This document shows, in pieces, positions 1-8,829 of a DNA stretch of 64,000 bases; the first letter of the stretch is position 1; the number at the start of each line of letters is the position of its first letter. Below the pieces are notes generated by a model. The model ran no database searches. It was not told where the DNA came from and saw only the letters and a program-made list of their open reading frames with translations. The translations under genes and the position numbers were made by a program. Source of the DNA: Demequina sp. NBRC 110056 (lineage in GTDB: Bacteria; Actinomycetota; Actinomycetes; Actinomycetales; Demequinaceae); contig NZ_BBRM01000005.1 in the NCBI RefSeq assembly GCF_002090155.1, positions 186,001 to 250,000 on the forward strand, read 5' to 3'.

Positions 1-682
1 GGCGCGTCCCCGCGACGAGCTCCTTGATGTCGATGTTGCCGCCGTGGGGACCCGGCGGCACGGAGTGGGCGCGCTCGTCGGTGGCGGTCGCGACGCCCAT
101 GATCCCGAGGAACGGGGCGAGGTGGAATCCCACCGAGGCCGGGCCGCCCTCGCGCGTGGGGAGCCATCCGCGCCAAGCTCCTTCCGCGTCGCGGCCGATG
201 CCGCAGAACACGCTGACGTTGTCGGGACCGGCGGGCATCTCCCCCGGCAGCGCTCCCCTGCCGTGCCGGTTCGAGATCACGCCGTACGGGACGCGTGGGG
301 TCAGGTCGAGCACGTCGACGGCGAGCAGGTCGCCCGGTCGCGCGCCGGTCACGGCGATCGGGCCGGTGACCACGTGCGGACCATCGGACTCAGGGTCTCG
401 CGCCCCCGCGGAGGCGAGCTCCGCGGCCTCGGTGAGCACCGCATCGGCGCTCACCCCGTGCCCCGAGAAGAACGCGACAGGGTCGCTGCCCTGGTCCGGC
501 AGGATGCCCTCGTGCGAGAGCGTGTCCACCACGACCGAGGTGCCGGACGCGACGGTCAGGACGGGCGCATCGGCGCTGCAGGGAAGCCTGCCCCACAGCA
601 CGGTGCGGTCCTCGACGGGAAGGTAGTCGACGCCCTCCGGGACGCGCTCGCCGCGACGCAGGATCCCGCCGTACTCGCCCAT
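1..682 (-). CDS. Acetamidase/formamidase family protein (C-terminus outside window)
   Basis: Members of this family hydrolyse short amides such as formamide or acetamide to ammonia and the acid in the cytoplasm. The reading frame is open from the ATG at 682 to the window edge, giving 227 codons; the family is usually about 300 residues or more, so the C-terminal part is missing. Family hallmarks visible are a GDLLAVDVLDLTPR stretch, an NRHGRGALPGE stretch, and near the window edge VPPGPHGGNIDIKEL, the conserved metal-site region. A GGGAGG ribosome site lies about 9 bases before the ATG. It is divergent from the DUF1275 gene, with 89 bases between starts. The family is clear; the exact amide substrate is not. 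Confidence 0.85.
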   Translation of the reverse strand, partial: MGEYGGILRRGERVPEGVDYLPVEDRTVLWGRLPCSADAPVLTVASGTSVVVDTLSHEGILPDQGSDPVAFFSGHGVSADAVLTEAAELASAGARDPESDGPHVVTGPIAVTGARPGDLLAVDVLDLTPRVPYGVISNRHGRGALPGEMPAGPDNVSVFCGIGRDAEGAWRGWLPTREGGPASVGFHLAPFLGIMGVATATDERAHSVPPGPHGGNIDIKELVAGTR

Positions 683-771
683 GCAGCCTCGACCTCCCTG
701 GTGTGTGCCCTACTCTGAGTCGAGACTACCGGCGGACCCCGCCGTCGGAGCCGAGGCCGCCAGGAGGACGC

Positions 772-1473
772 GTGCGCGAGCGACTGCGACGGGACGTAGG
801 CCGTACCCATCTGGGCCTGATGCTCGCCCTGACGTTCTCGACCGGCGTCATCGACGCCGTCGGCTACCTCGGTCTCGACCGCGTCTTCACGGGCAACATG
901 ACCGGCAACGTCGTGATCCTCGGCATGGGACTCACGGGCGTCGACGGGCTGCCGGTGCTGGGGCCCATCCTCGCGCTCGTCGGCTTCATGGCCGGCGCCG
1001 CCGTCGGGGGCCGCACCCTGCGGACCTTCGACGCGGGCTGGTCCCACAAGACGACCGTGCTGTTCTCGGTGGTCGCGGCCGTGCTGATCGCGTCGGCCAT
1101 CATCGCCCTGTTCGAGACCGAGCCGCCGCACCCGCTCGCGCTGGCGATCACCACGGCGCTGGGAGCCGCGATGGGCCTGCAGGCCGCCGTCGCCCGCCAC
1201 ATCGCGGTCAAGGACGTCACGACCGTGGTGGTCACCTCCACGATCACGGGCCTCGCGGCGGACTCCGCCGCGGGCGGCGAGGGCCTCAACTTCTGGCGTC
1301 GCCGCATGGGCGCGATCCTGCTCATCGGCGCGGGAGCCTGCGCGGGAGCGCTGCTGCTGCAGGTGCACATCGCCGCCGGGATGCTGCTGAGCGCGGCGAT
1401 CACCGTGGCGGTGACGATCGTGGGCCACCACTCGCGGCCCCAACCTGACCTCGTCGAGGCGACCGGGCTGTAG
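772..1473 (+). CDS. DUF1275 (YoaK-type) membrane protein
   Basis: A 233-residue integral membrane protein of the DUF1275 family, whose function is unknown. The N-terminal segment TFSTGVIDAVGYL followed by GNMTGNVVILGMGL is the family signature, and about six hydrophobic segments are visible. I chose the GTG at 772 because AGGAGG lies 4-5 bases upstream and the family motif begins soon after; the frame stays open further upstream to 703 without a ribosome site. It has no obvious functional link to its neighbours. Confidence 0.85.
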   Translation: MRERLRRDVGRTHLGLMLALTFSTGVIDAVGYLGLDRVFTGNMTGNVVILGMGLTGVDGLPVLGPILALVGFMAGAAVGGRTLRTFDAGWSHKTTVLFSVVAAVLIASAIIALFETEPPHPLALAITTALGAAMGLQAAVARHIAVKDVTTVVVTSTITGLAADSAAGGEGLNFWRRRMGAILLIGAGACAGALLLQVHIAAGMLLSAAITVAVTIVGHHSRPQPDLVEATGL

Positions 1474-1498
1474 GGTCGCGCCGCGCCGCTCGCTCGCG

Positions 1499-4438
1499 TC
1501 AGAGCGCTCCCAACGCGTCGCGCAGCCGGGCGACGACGTCGGAGAGCTCGCCGGGCCACGCCACCTGCTCGCCTCGCGGCCTCGGGGCCGCGCCCTCGAG
1601 GTGGGACGCGCGGAACGCCCATCGATGCGTCGACGGGAGGCGCCCTGCCACGGCGGCCAGCTCGCGCGTCTGGCTCTCGTCCGCTGCCAGCCACGCCGCC
1701 ACCTCCGCGACGCCGCGCATCGGGACCCACCAGCCCAGGCCGTCGGCGATCCCGAGCGCCTCGAGCGCGAAGGAGCGGGCGCGGTCGCGGTCGCCGTCGG
1801 CCGCCGCGACCCTCGCGGCGAGCACGAGTGCGAGGCCCAGCCGTAGCGTCCGTCCGGCGTCGCGCCATGCCGCGACGACGGGGTCGATGGCGGCGTGGGC
1901 GCCGCTCACGTCTCCGCGCGCGGCACGGACCACCACCTCCACGGACCGGGCTCGCGCGACGAGCTCCGCGAGTCCGGCCGCCTCGCCCAGCGCCGCGGAC
2001 TCCTGCGAGTGCGCCTGCGCCTGCGCGAGCCGTGCCTCGCTGGCCGCCGCCCCGCGGGCGTCGGCGGGCGGTCGGCCCCCGATGGCCAGAGCGGCGAGCG
2101 ACTCCGCGAGGGCGGCCTGCAAGGCGGCGACGACGATCAGGTCCGTGGGGTCCGCCGACTCCCGGGCTCGCCTGCCCGCCGCAGCGAGGGCTCGGCGGCC
2201 ACGAGCGACCGCACGCGAGGGCCGTCCGGCCTCGGTGTCCGTGGCCATCCACCAGTAGTCGCACCACCACGCTCCCGCGAGCCGTTCGGTGCGCTCGTAG
2301 TGCTCGCGCACGCGAGAGAGCAGCGCCGTGGCCTTCCCGTCGTCGCGGTCGAGCCCCGCGAGAGCGCCCGCGGTGAGCAGCGCCTGCGCCTCCAGGTCGC
2401 TCTCCGGCTCCCTGTCGCCGACGATCTCGACCGCCCACTGGCTCCACCGTCGTTGCAAGCGCATCCGGCCGGCTGAGATCACGTCCCACGCGGGCCCTGC
2501 GGCGAGCGCGAGAACCGTCGCCGCGTCCCCGCGCGCGTGGGCGGACTCCCCTGCCGCCTCGGCGTCCAGCAGGACAGGGACGAGCGCGTCGCGGCACCGT
2601 GCCGGATCCGCGAACGCGAGGCGACCGGCGGCGCGCACGCGGTCGATCACCCAAGCGGCGTGGCGCGCGGCGACCTCACCGCTCGCGTCGGGTCCCCCGG
2701 CGAAGGCGCGCATCGTCGTCGACAGCCGGAAGCGATCGGGCGCGACCCGCTCGACCAGCGACGCGTCGACGAGGTCGGCGAGCGTCGCGGCCATCGCCCC
2801 TGCGCCACCGGCCCGCGGCGCGGCCACCGCAGCTGCATCCTCGACACCGAACGTCGCCGCGAACGCGGCGAGGCTCTCGAGGTCGTCGCGCACGGGCGCG
2901 GGCAGCAGCGCGTGGCTCCACTCGAGCGCGGCGCGCAGGCTGCGGTGCTGAGGCTCGACGTCAGCACGTCCCGTGGTGAGGATGTCGAAGCGAGACTCGA
3001 GCCCCCGCTCGACCACGTCGACCCCGAGGGCGGAGGCCCGCGCGGCCGCGAGGGTGATCGCCAGGGGGTTGCCGTCGAGAAGCGCACAGACCCGGCGCGC
3101 GCGCTCCCGCTCGGCGTCGTCGAGCTCCGCGGCGCCGAGGTGCCGCTCGAAGAGGGCGACGGCGTCCGGCACCGACCCCACGGACGCATCGCGGTCGAGC
3201 GGCCCGACCTGCACCGCGAGCTCTCCAGCCAGTCGCAACCTCGAACGACAGGTGACGATGACGGCGAGCATCGGGGCCCTCTCCGCGAGGAGCGCGCAGA
3301 TGCGAACCGCCGCGTCCAGGTGCAGGTCGCAGCCGTCGAGCACGAGCAGGTCGACGCCCACGAGGGCATCGACGATGCCGTCGGCCGACGAGCGATCCAC
3401 CTGGTCCTGCCCGCCGAGCGCGCGCAGCACGGAGGTCTCGAGGCTTGGGCCCGGCGCTGAGCCCGAGACCCGCACCCATCTCACACGACTCAGGGCCGCC
3501 TCCGCTCGTGCCGCGGCGAGGGCGACTCGCGTCTTGCCGACGCCGGCCGCGCCGACGACGGTGATGCGTGCCCCCGGAACCACCGCCGCGCGCACCGCGG
3601 CCACCTCGCGCGCCCGGCCGATGAGGCGATCCTGCTCGCGTGGCGGCGGCGCCGGACGGGACGCCTGCGCCGGCCTCAGGACTCTCAGCAGCGCCTCGCC
3701 GAGCGCCTCACCGGGGTCGACGCCGAGGTCGTCCGCGAGCGCGCGCCGGGTCGCGGCGTGCACGCGGAGCGCGTCCGCGGTGCGGTCGGTCCGGCGGTAG
3801 GCGTCGACGAGCGCGCACGCGACGCGCTCGTCGCACGGGTCGGAGGCATGCAGGGCCTCAAGCTCAAGGACGACGGTGCTCGCGTCGCCGTGAGCTGCCG
3901 TCGACGTCAGCCGCCGCAGTCGCGTCTCGGCGTGCGCGACCTCGAGGCGACGCACCACGGCCGCCGCGAACTCCCGGTCGATCCCTGTGAGCGGGTCGCC
4001 GCCCCACAATCCGAGCGCGCCGGCGAGCGCGCCGTCGAGCGCATCGTCGCCCTCACCGCCGTCGGCGCGACAGGCGAGCGTCGCGGCCGCCTCGAAGGCG
4101 AGCACGTCGATCGCTTCCGGCGGCAGGTCGAGGACGTAGCCCGATGGCGTGGAGCGGAGCACGCTCCACCCAGCATCGACGCCCGGCTCGAGGATCCGGC
4201 GCAGCCGCGAGATGTGCATCTGCGCGACCTTGGCGTAGCGAGCGGGACGCGTGGCCGGCCACAGCGCGGCGTGGATCGCGTCGACCGAGGTGACGCGGCC
4301 GGGAGTCACCGCCAGCAGCGCGAGCACCAGTCGCTGGCCCGGTGACGTCACGGGCTCCGCGAGGTCCCCGCGCACCACGGCCACGTCGCCGAACAGGCGC
4401 ACGGCGACGTCGCGCGCGCCGCCTTCCCGACCGTCCAC
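1499..4438 (-). CDS. AfsR-like BTAD transcriptional regulator with NTPase domain (copy 1)
   Basis: A 979-residue SARP/AfsR-type regulator. Visible order: an OmpR-like winged helix (about residues 10-105, with VAQMHISRLRRILEP as the recognition region), a bacterial transcriptional activator (BTAD) domain (about 110-255), an STAND-type NTPase with Walker A GAAGVGKTR near 292-300 and Walker B LLVLDGCDLHLD, then an alanine-rich helical, TPR-like C-terminus. Proteins of this build bind direct repeats at target promoters and switch on nucleotide or ligand binding. I chose GTG 4438 because GGAGGGG precedes it; the open frame continues to 4588 without a better site. It lies directly downstream of a paralogue of the same architecture (4598-7726), 159 bases away. 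Targets are unknown. Confidence 0.85.
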   Translation of the reverse strand: MDGREGGARDVAVRLFGDVAVVRGDLAEPVTSPGQRLVLALLAVTPGRVTSVDAIHAALWPATRPARYAKVAQMHISRLRRILEPGVDAGWSVLRSTPSGYVLDLPPEAIDVLAFEAAATLACRADGGEGDDALDGALAGALGLWGGDPLTGIDREFAAAVVRRLEVAHAETRLRRLTSTAAHGDASTVVLELEALHASDPCDERVACALVDAYRRTDRTADALRVHAATRRALADDLGVDPGEALGEALLRVLRPAQASRPAPPPREQDRLIGRAREVAAVRAAVVPGARITVVGAAGVGKTRVALAAARAEAALSRVRWVRVSGSAPGPSLETSVLRALGGQDQVDRSSADGIVDALVGVDLLVLDGCDLHLDAAVRICALLAERAPMLAVIVTCRSRLRLAGELAVQVGPLDRDASVGSVPDAVALFERHLGAAELDDAERERARRVCALLDGNPLAITLAAARASALGVDVVERGLESRFDILTTGRADVEPQHRSLRAALEWSHALLPAPVRDDLESLAAFAATFGVEDAAAVAAPRAGGAGAMAATLADLVDASLVERVAPDRFRLSTTMRAFAGGPDASGEVAARHAAWVIDRVRAAGRLAFADPARCRDALVPVLLDAEAAGESAHARGDAATVLALAAGPAWDVISAGRMRLQRRWSQWAVEIVGDREPESDLEAQALLTAGALAGLDRDDGKATALLSRVREHYERTERLAGAWWCDYWWMATDTEAGRPSRAVARGRRALAAAGRRARESADPTDLIVVAALQAALAESLAALAIGGRPPADARGAAASEARLAQAQAHSQESAALGEAAGLAELVARARSVEVVVRAARGDVSGAHAAIDPVVAAWRDAGRTLRLGLALVLAARVAAADGDRDRARSFALEALGIADGLGWWVPMRGVAEVAAWLAADESQTRELAAVAGRLPSTHRWAFRASHLEGAAPRPRGEQVAWPGELSDVVARLRDALGAL

Positions 4439-4597
4439 GTGCCGACCCCTCCGCCGCCCGTGCCCGGGGAGGATCCTCGAGGACCTCCACCCTGGGTCGT
4501 TCTCAGGGTACGCCCGCACATCGTCGCGCGGAAGGTCGAAGCGTCCCTGGTACGGGCAGGCACGTGACGCGGAGCGAACCCCGGGCACCTGGCTACG

Positions 4598-7500
4598 CTA
4601 GCTCCACGCGTCGGCGGCGCTCGCTCCTCGCCCTCCGGCAGCGATGTCCGCCGGCATGCCCACGTCCGTCGCGAGTTGGGCAGCGGCGGCGAACGTCAGC
4701 AGCGCGCCGCGACCGCGAGCGGCGTCCGCCTCCCCGGGGCCGAGCGCCGCGGCGGTGCGTGCCGCCACGCCGTCGATGGCACACGGGAAGCGCCAGCGAT
4801 GCGTCGGTGGCACGGTCGGCAGCGCCCCGATGAGGGCCTGCGCGGAGGCCGGGTCGCGCTCGCCGTCCGTGACGAGGAGCACCTCGATGGCGGACCCGAG
4901 CGCGCCCTTCCAGCCGAGCGCGCTGCAGGCGGCGATGCCTTCGAGCGCGTGCGCCCGGGCGACGTCAGGACGCTCTGCGGCGAGCGCGATGCGGGCGGTC
5001 ACCACCACCCCAAGCGCGAGCCGCGCGCCTCGGCCGATGGCGCGCCAGCGCCGGAGTTGACGCTCGCACGCGTCGTGCCCTCCCGCGACGTCTCCGCCGA
5101 GCGCGACGAGCACGGCCTCGGTTGTCTCCGCGCGCGCGAGCAGCTCCTCGAGCCCGTGCTCGGCGGCGATGCGCGCGGCGTCGCGCTCGGCCGCGATCGC
5201 AGCCGCCTCCACGGCCGGCCAGGGAGCCCCGCCGTCGACGTGGGAGGCGATGAGCACCTCGCCGAGCATCGTCTGGAGGCCCGCCCGGGTCGCGGGTCCG
5301 CCGGCCTCGGTGGACAGCGCTACCTGGAGCCTCGACACGGCCGCGTCGTGCTCGCCCGCGTCGGCGAGCGCCCCCGCGGACCAGTAGTCGCACATCAGCG
5401 CGCCGTCGGCGTCGCCGGCCGCCTCGAAAGGCCCGCGTGCCTGATCGAGCGCGTCGAGCGCATCGGCCACACGGTGATCCATGCCGGCGAATGCCCCCGC
5501 CATGATGAGCGCGCGTGACTTCGTGACGCTGGGCGGCGACGTGGCCGCGCGAGCGAGGGCCTCGTCGAGCCAGCCTGCCTGCAGCGCGTACCGCCCGGCG
5601 TTGATCGGCGCCCAGCCGGCCCCACCGGCGACGCGCAGCAGGGTCGTGACGTCTCCCGCAGCCCGGGCGCAGTCGAAAGCCGCCTGGGAGTCGAGCACCC
5701 GCCCGGTCAGCTCGCGGTACCAGCGCGCAGTGTCACGGTCGTGGTTGGCGCCGATGCGCTCGATGACGCCGCAGATCCACGCCGTGTGGCGCTCCTCGAC
5801 GGCGGGGGCGCTGTCCGCGAGCGACTCGCGCGCGAAGTCCCTCACGGTCTCGAGGAGCCGGTACCACCCGTCGCCCTCGTGCTCGAGGACCGAGTGGTCG
5901 ACGAGGTCGCCCAGCGTGGCCGCGATGCTGGCGTCGGTGAGCGGCGCGCCCGCGCACACCTCCTGAGCATCGGCCACCCTGAACGCTCCCGCGAAGACGG
6001 CGACGCGCTCGAGGAGAGCACGTTGCGGTGCGGTCAGCAGCGAGAAGCTCCAGGCAGTCGTCGCCCGGAGGGTTCGGTGGCGCGGGTCCTCGTCGCGGCT
6101 CGGGGCGGCGAGCAGGTCGAAGCGCGCGGACAAGCCGTCATCGATGTCGTCCAGGCTCAGCGACCCCGCGCGGCCCGCCGCGAGCTCGAGCGCGAGCGGC
6201 ATGCCGTCCAATCGCGTGCAGATCCGTGCGATGGTCGCGGCGTCGGCGTCGCCCCACGCGAGCCACGGCGCAACCTGGCCCGCGCGCTCGACGAACAGCG
6301 CACCGGCGTCGCTCGCGATCACGGCGTCCCACGTGTGCTCGACGGGGACGCCCAGCGGCGGGATGCGCCACCGCTGCTCCCGCGCGACGCGCAGAGGCAA
6401 GCGACTGGTGACGAGGGTGCGCAGCTGCGGACAGCGGTCGAGCAGCGTCTCCACGAGCGTCGCGACGTCGCCCACGAGGTGCTCGCCGTTGTCGAGGACG
6501 AGCAGCGACTCCCTGTCGCCGAGCCGCGCGACGAGCGCCTCGAGCTCCGAGCGGCTGATCTGGTCCATCCCGCCCATCGCGCGCAGGCAGTGCGCCGCGA
6601 GCGCTCCGCCGTCCGTGAACCCCTGTAGGGGCACCCAGCGCACGGGCATCTCACCGCTCATCGACCACGCGACACGGAGCGCGAGCCGCGTCTTGCCGGC
6701 GCCGCCGGCGCCCGTGACCACCACGAGGCGCTCGCGCTCGACAAGCGACCTGAGGTCCGCGGTCTCCCCCTCCCGTCCGACCAGGCGCGTGCGCTCCACG
6801 GGCAGCGCCGAGCCGTTTGGGCCACGCGCCGCTCCTTCGAGACCCGCGGATGGCAGCCGCGCCGAGCCATCTGCGCCGCCTCCGGCAGTCGCCGCTGGCG
6901 TCGCCTCCACCACGGACGTGACCTTGGAAGGTGGGCCGTCGCGGTGCCCACCCTCGTCGCGCAGCATGTACTCCAGGAGCGCCGCGAGCGCCGCTCCCGG
7001 GTCGACACCGAGCTCGTCGGCGAGCTGCTCGCGCACGCGTGCATGCAACCGCAGGGCCGCAGCACGCGCTCCCGTGTCCCAGAGCGCCTCGATCGCGAGC
7101 GCCGCCACCCTCTCGTCGCACAGGTCGCGTTCGCACCACGCAACGAGCTCGCCGACGAACTCGGCGCGCCGGTCCCGCGCGGCCTCCCCTGCGAAGGCCC
7201 GCAGCCGCAGCTCGTCGCGCACCACCTCGAGTCGTGCCACCTCGTCGCGCGCGAACGGCCGGTCGATGCCGGCGTACGGCTCCCTGTCCCACCGAGCGAG
7301 CACGTCGCGGGCGCGGCGCCACTGTGCTTCGTCGTCCACGGCTCCGAGAGCCGCCGCGTCCCGCTCGAAGGCATGCACGTCGATCGCGTCGACCGGCAGG
7401 TCGAGCACGTATCCCGTGCCCGTCGTGCGGAGCACGGCCCACGCGCCATCGTGGGCGCGCTCAGGCTCGAGCATGCGGCGCAGCTGAGAGACGTAGGTCT

Positions 7501-7726
7501 GGATCACCTTGGGCGCCGACGGCGGGCCGGCGTCGTCCCACAGCGCGTCGTGCAGCTCCTGCAGGCCCACCGTGGAGCCACGTCGGGCGACGAGCAGCGC
7601 GAGGAGCGCGCGACGCCCGCTCCCAGGAACACCCGTCGGCACGCCGTCGAGCACCACCGCGACCTCGCCGAAGACCCGCACTCCCGGTCCGGCGTGCGGG
7701 ACACCCGTTGACTGCGCGTTGACCAC
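4598..7726 (-). CDS. AfsR-like BTAD transcriptional regulator with NTPase domain (copy 2)
   Basis: A 1042-residue regulator with the same domain order as the gene at 1499-4438: winged helix (starting VRVFGEVAVVLDG), BTAD domain (through about residue 260), a linker, an NTPase with Walker A TGAGGAGKTR near 339-347 and Walker B LLVLDNGEHLV, and a long TPR-like C-terminal region. It starts at GTG 7726 behind a GGGGGAG ribosome site. It is transcribed away from two tiny ORFs beginning 53 bases away (7780-8028 and 8025-8192), the second encoding a signal-peptide-bearing peptide. A TPR-containing regulator beside a secreted-peptide gene suggests, but does not prove, peptide sensing. Both this gene and its neighbour look like products of a tandem duplication that has since diverged. 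Confidence 0.85.
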   Translation of the reverse strand: MVNAQSTGVPHAGPGVRVFGEVAVVLDGVPTGVPGSGRRALLALLVARRGSTVGLQELHDALWDDAGPPSAPKVIQTYVSQLRRMLEPERAHDGAWAVLRTTGTGYVLDLPVDAIDVHAFERDAAALGAVDDEAQWRRARDVLARWDREPYAGIDRPFARDEVARLEVVRDELRLRAFAGEAARDRRAEFVGELVAWCERDLCDERVAALAIEALWDTGARAAALRLHARVREQLADELGVDPGAALAALLEYMLRDEGGHRDGPPSKVTSVVEATPAATAGGGADGSARLPSAGLEGAARGPNGSALPVERTRLVGREGETADLRSLVERERLVVVTGAGGAGKTRLALRVAWSMSGEMPVRWVPLQGFTDGGALAAHCLRAMGGMDQISRSELEALVARLGDRESLLVLDNGEHLVGDVATLVETLLDRCPQLRTLVTSRLPLRVAREQRWRIPPLGVPVEHTWDAVIASDAGALFVERAGQVAPWLAWGDADAATIARICTRLDGMPLALELAAGRAGSLSLDDIDDGLSARFDLLAAPSRDEDPRHRTLRATTAWSFSLLTAPQRALLERVAVFAGAFRVADAQEVCAGAPLTDASIAATLGDLVDHSVLEHEGDGWYRLLETVRDFARESLADSAPAVEERHTAWICGVIERIGANHDRDTARWYRELTGRVLDSQAAFDCARAAGDVTTLLRVAGGAGWAPINAGRYALQAGWLDEALARAATSPPSVTKSRALIMAGAFAGMDHRVADALDALDQARGPFEAAGDADGALMCDYWSAGALADAGEHDAAVSRLQVALSTEAGGPATRAGLQTMLGEVLIASHVDGGAPWPAVEAAAIAAERDAARIAAEHGLEELLARAETTEAVLVALGGDVAGGHDACERQLRRWRAIGRGARLALGVVVTARIALAAERPDVARAHALEGIAACSALGWKGALGSAIEVLLVTDGERDPASAQALIGALPTVPPTHRWRFPCAIDGVAARTAAALGPGEADAARGRGALLTFAAAAQLATDVGMPADIAAGGRGASAADAWS

Positions 7727-7779
7727 CGGTCGACTCCCCCCGGAGACACTCCACGGGACCGAAGCAACCGGAGGCGACG

Positions 7780-8028
7780 ATGACCACCAGCGACCTCAAC
7801 CCGCCGCGTGGAACTGCCAGTGGCACCACTGTAGCCACGCACCGGGACGGCCGTCAGGGGCAGCGACCCGCCATCGGGGTCATCTGGAGGCTGATGCTGC
7901 CCCCGATCGTGCACAGCGGGACGGGCTTCGCCCGCCTTGCCGTCGCCAAGGTCGGCACGTCACCGCGGGCCCCAGCGCCCGCGTCGGCTCTGCCCAGGTC
8001 GACACCCCACCCTCAGGAGGAATCATGA
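7780..8028 (+). CDS. Small hypothetical ORF coupled to the next gene
   Basis: An 82-codon ORF of unrecognised function. In favour of it: an ATG preceded by GGAGG at 5 bases, mostly G or C at third codon positions (about 80 percent by my count), and an ATGA overlap with the following peptide gene (its TGA at 8026-8028 overlaps the ATG at 8025), the layout of translationally coupled genes. Against it: no domain, a proline- and serine-rich tail, and the possibility that it is only the leader region of the downstream gene. It faces away from the AfsR-like regulator ending its start at 7726. Confidence 0.4.
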   Translation: MTTSDLNPPRGTASGTTVATHRDGRQGQRPAIGVIWRLMLPPIVHSGTGFARLAVAKVGTSPRAPAPASALPRSTPHPQEES

Positions 8029-8192
8029 CTCTCTCGACCCGCACGCGCGCATGGCTCGCCCTCGCGCTCGCCGTCGTGGCCGCCGCCGGCGCGGCGACCG
8101 TCTCGGCTGCCCTTCCCGACGAGGGCCAGATCCTGGCGCCCGTCCACGACGTCCTGTCGCCCATCGGCGGGCACGTCGTCATCCCGCACTGA
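8025..8192 (+). CDS. 55-residue protein with signal peptide (possible secreted peptide)
   Basis: A very short gene with a strong AGGAGG site just before ATG 8025. The product has a basic N-terminus (RTR), one hydrophobic stretch at about residues 9-27 and a VSA-A type signal peptidase site at about residue 28, leaving a predicted mature peptide of about 27 residues that begins ALPDEGQ and ends in GGHVVIPH. A strong hairpin follows its stop (8196-8262), supporting a real transcription unit. It could be a secreted signalling peptide, a small membrane-anchored protein, or a stress peptide. I recognise no family. Confidence 0.55.
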   Translation: MTLSTRTRAWLALALAVVAAAGAATVSAALPDEGQILAPVHDVLSPIGGHVVIPH

Positions 8193-8195
8193 GCG

Positions 8196-8262
8196 GGTCG
8201 GGGGCGGCGCGCCCGGCTCGCGCCCGCGCAACGGCCCTCCGGCCGTGCGCGCCGCCCCGACC
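8196..8262 (+). terminator. Long GC-rich hairpin after the small peptide gene
   Basis: Arms at 8196-8212 and 8247-8262 pair over 16 bases with one bulged G (GGTCGGGG / CCCCGACC at the ends). A second perfect 6-base hairpin, ACGGCC/GGCCGT, sits inside it at 8231-8246. It begins 3 bases after the stop at 8192. There is no T-run, as is usual for actinobacterial terminators. Confidence 0.6.
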
Positions 8263-8346
8263 TCAGCTCCCACGCGCGTCCCGCGAGCCGCGGCCGCGCA
8301 AGCCCACGCCGCGCGCGCATGCGCCCGCTCCAGCATGATGGGTCGC

Positions 8347-8748
8347 ATGAGACGGCTCGGCGCGGCGCTCGCCGCCATGGCGCTGGTGACGGCTGGGTGC
8401 GCCAGCTCGTCGGAGGACGGCGGAGGCGAGGGTGGCGTGGACCCGGTGATCTGGTACGACTGGGACCCCAACGGGCCCGCGATGCTCGCGCTCATCTCCG
8501 GCACGCTCGTGCTCGACGATGGGTGCCTGACCATCGACGGTCAGCCCATCGCGTTGCCGCGCGACCTCGGCACGTGGGACGCGTCGACCGTGCAGCTCGT
8601 CTACGGCGATGTCACATACGCGCCGGGCGACGCCGTGTCCGCTGGCGGGGGCGGCGGCTCCATCACCGAGGAGATGACGGTGCCGGAAGGCTGCGGCCTG
8701 GCACCGGGCGACGGCGTGTTCTTCGTGCAAGATCGCTCGCTGGGCTGA
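8347..8748 (+). CDS. Small lipoprotein, paralogue of the gene at 12336
   Basis: A 133-residue predicted lipoprotein with signal peptide and lipobox LVTAGC (Cys 18), a Gly/Ser/Glu linker, and a globular part beginning about residue 40. It shares a clear pattern with the lipoprotein at 12336-12773: a YDWD motif, GTL-L-D-C, an LxxWDA motif, a two-residue-Tyr/Pro segment (TYAPG or PYAIG), AGGG, and a closing VFFVQD or VFLVQD. Function is unknown. I chose ATG 8347 because it gives a compact signal peptide; in-frame ATGs at 8335 and 8338 are possible. No ribosome site is evident. A weak CATGAT lies 7 bases before it, so a leaderless transcript is possible. Confidence 0.75.
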   Translation: MRRLGAALAAMALVTAGCASSSEDGGGEGGVDPVIWYDWDPNGPAMLALISGTLVLDDGCLTIDGQPIALPRDLGTWDASTVQLVYGDVTYAPGDAVSAGGGGGSITEEMTVPEGCGLAPGDGVFFVQDRSLG

Positions 8749-8777
8749 CGCCGCGACGTTCGAGGGCTGAGGACGGC

Positions 8778-8813
8778 GACGGCCGGGCGCTCCCGTGGGA
8801 GCGCCCGGCCGTC
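8778..8813. terminator. Bidirectional terminator hairpin
   Basis: A perfect 17-base stem (left arm 8778-8794, right arm 8797-8813) closed by GT sits between two convergent genes, the lipoprotein ending at 8748 and the SDR ending at 8830. Being symmetric, it can terminate both transcripts. Confidence 0.85.
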
Positions 8814-8829
8814 TCAGCTCTCGGGGCGG

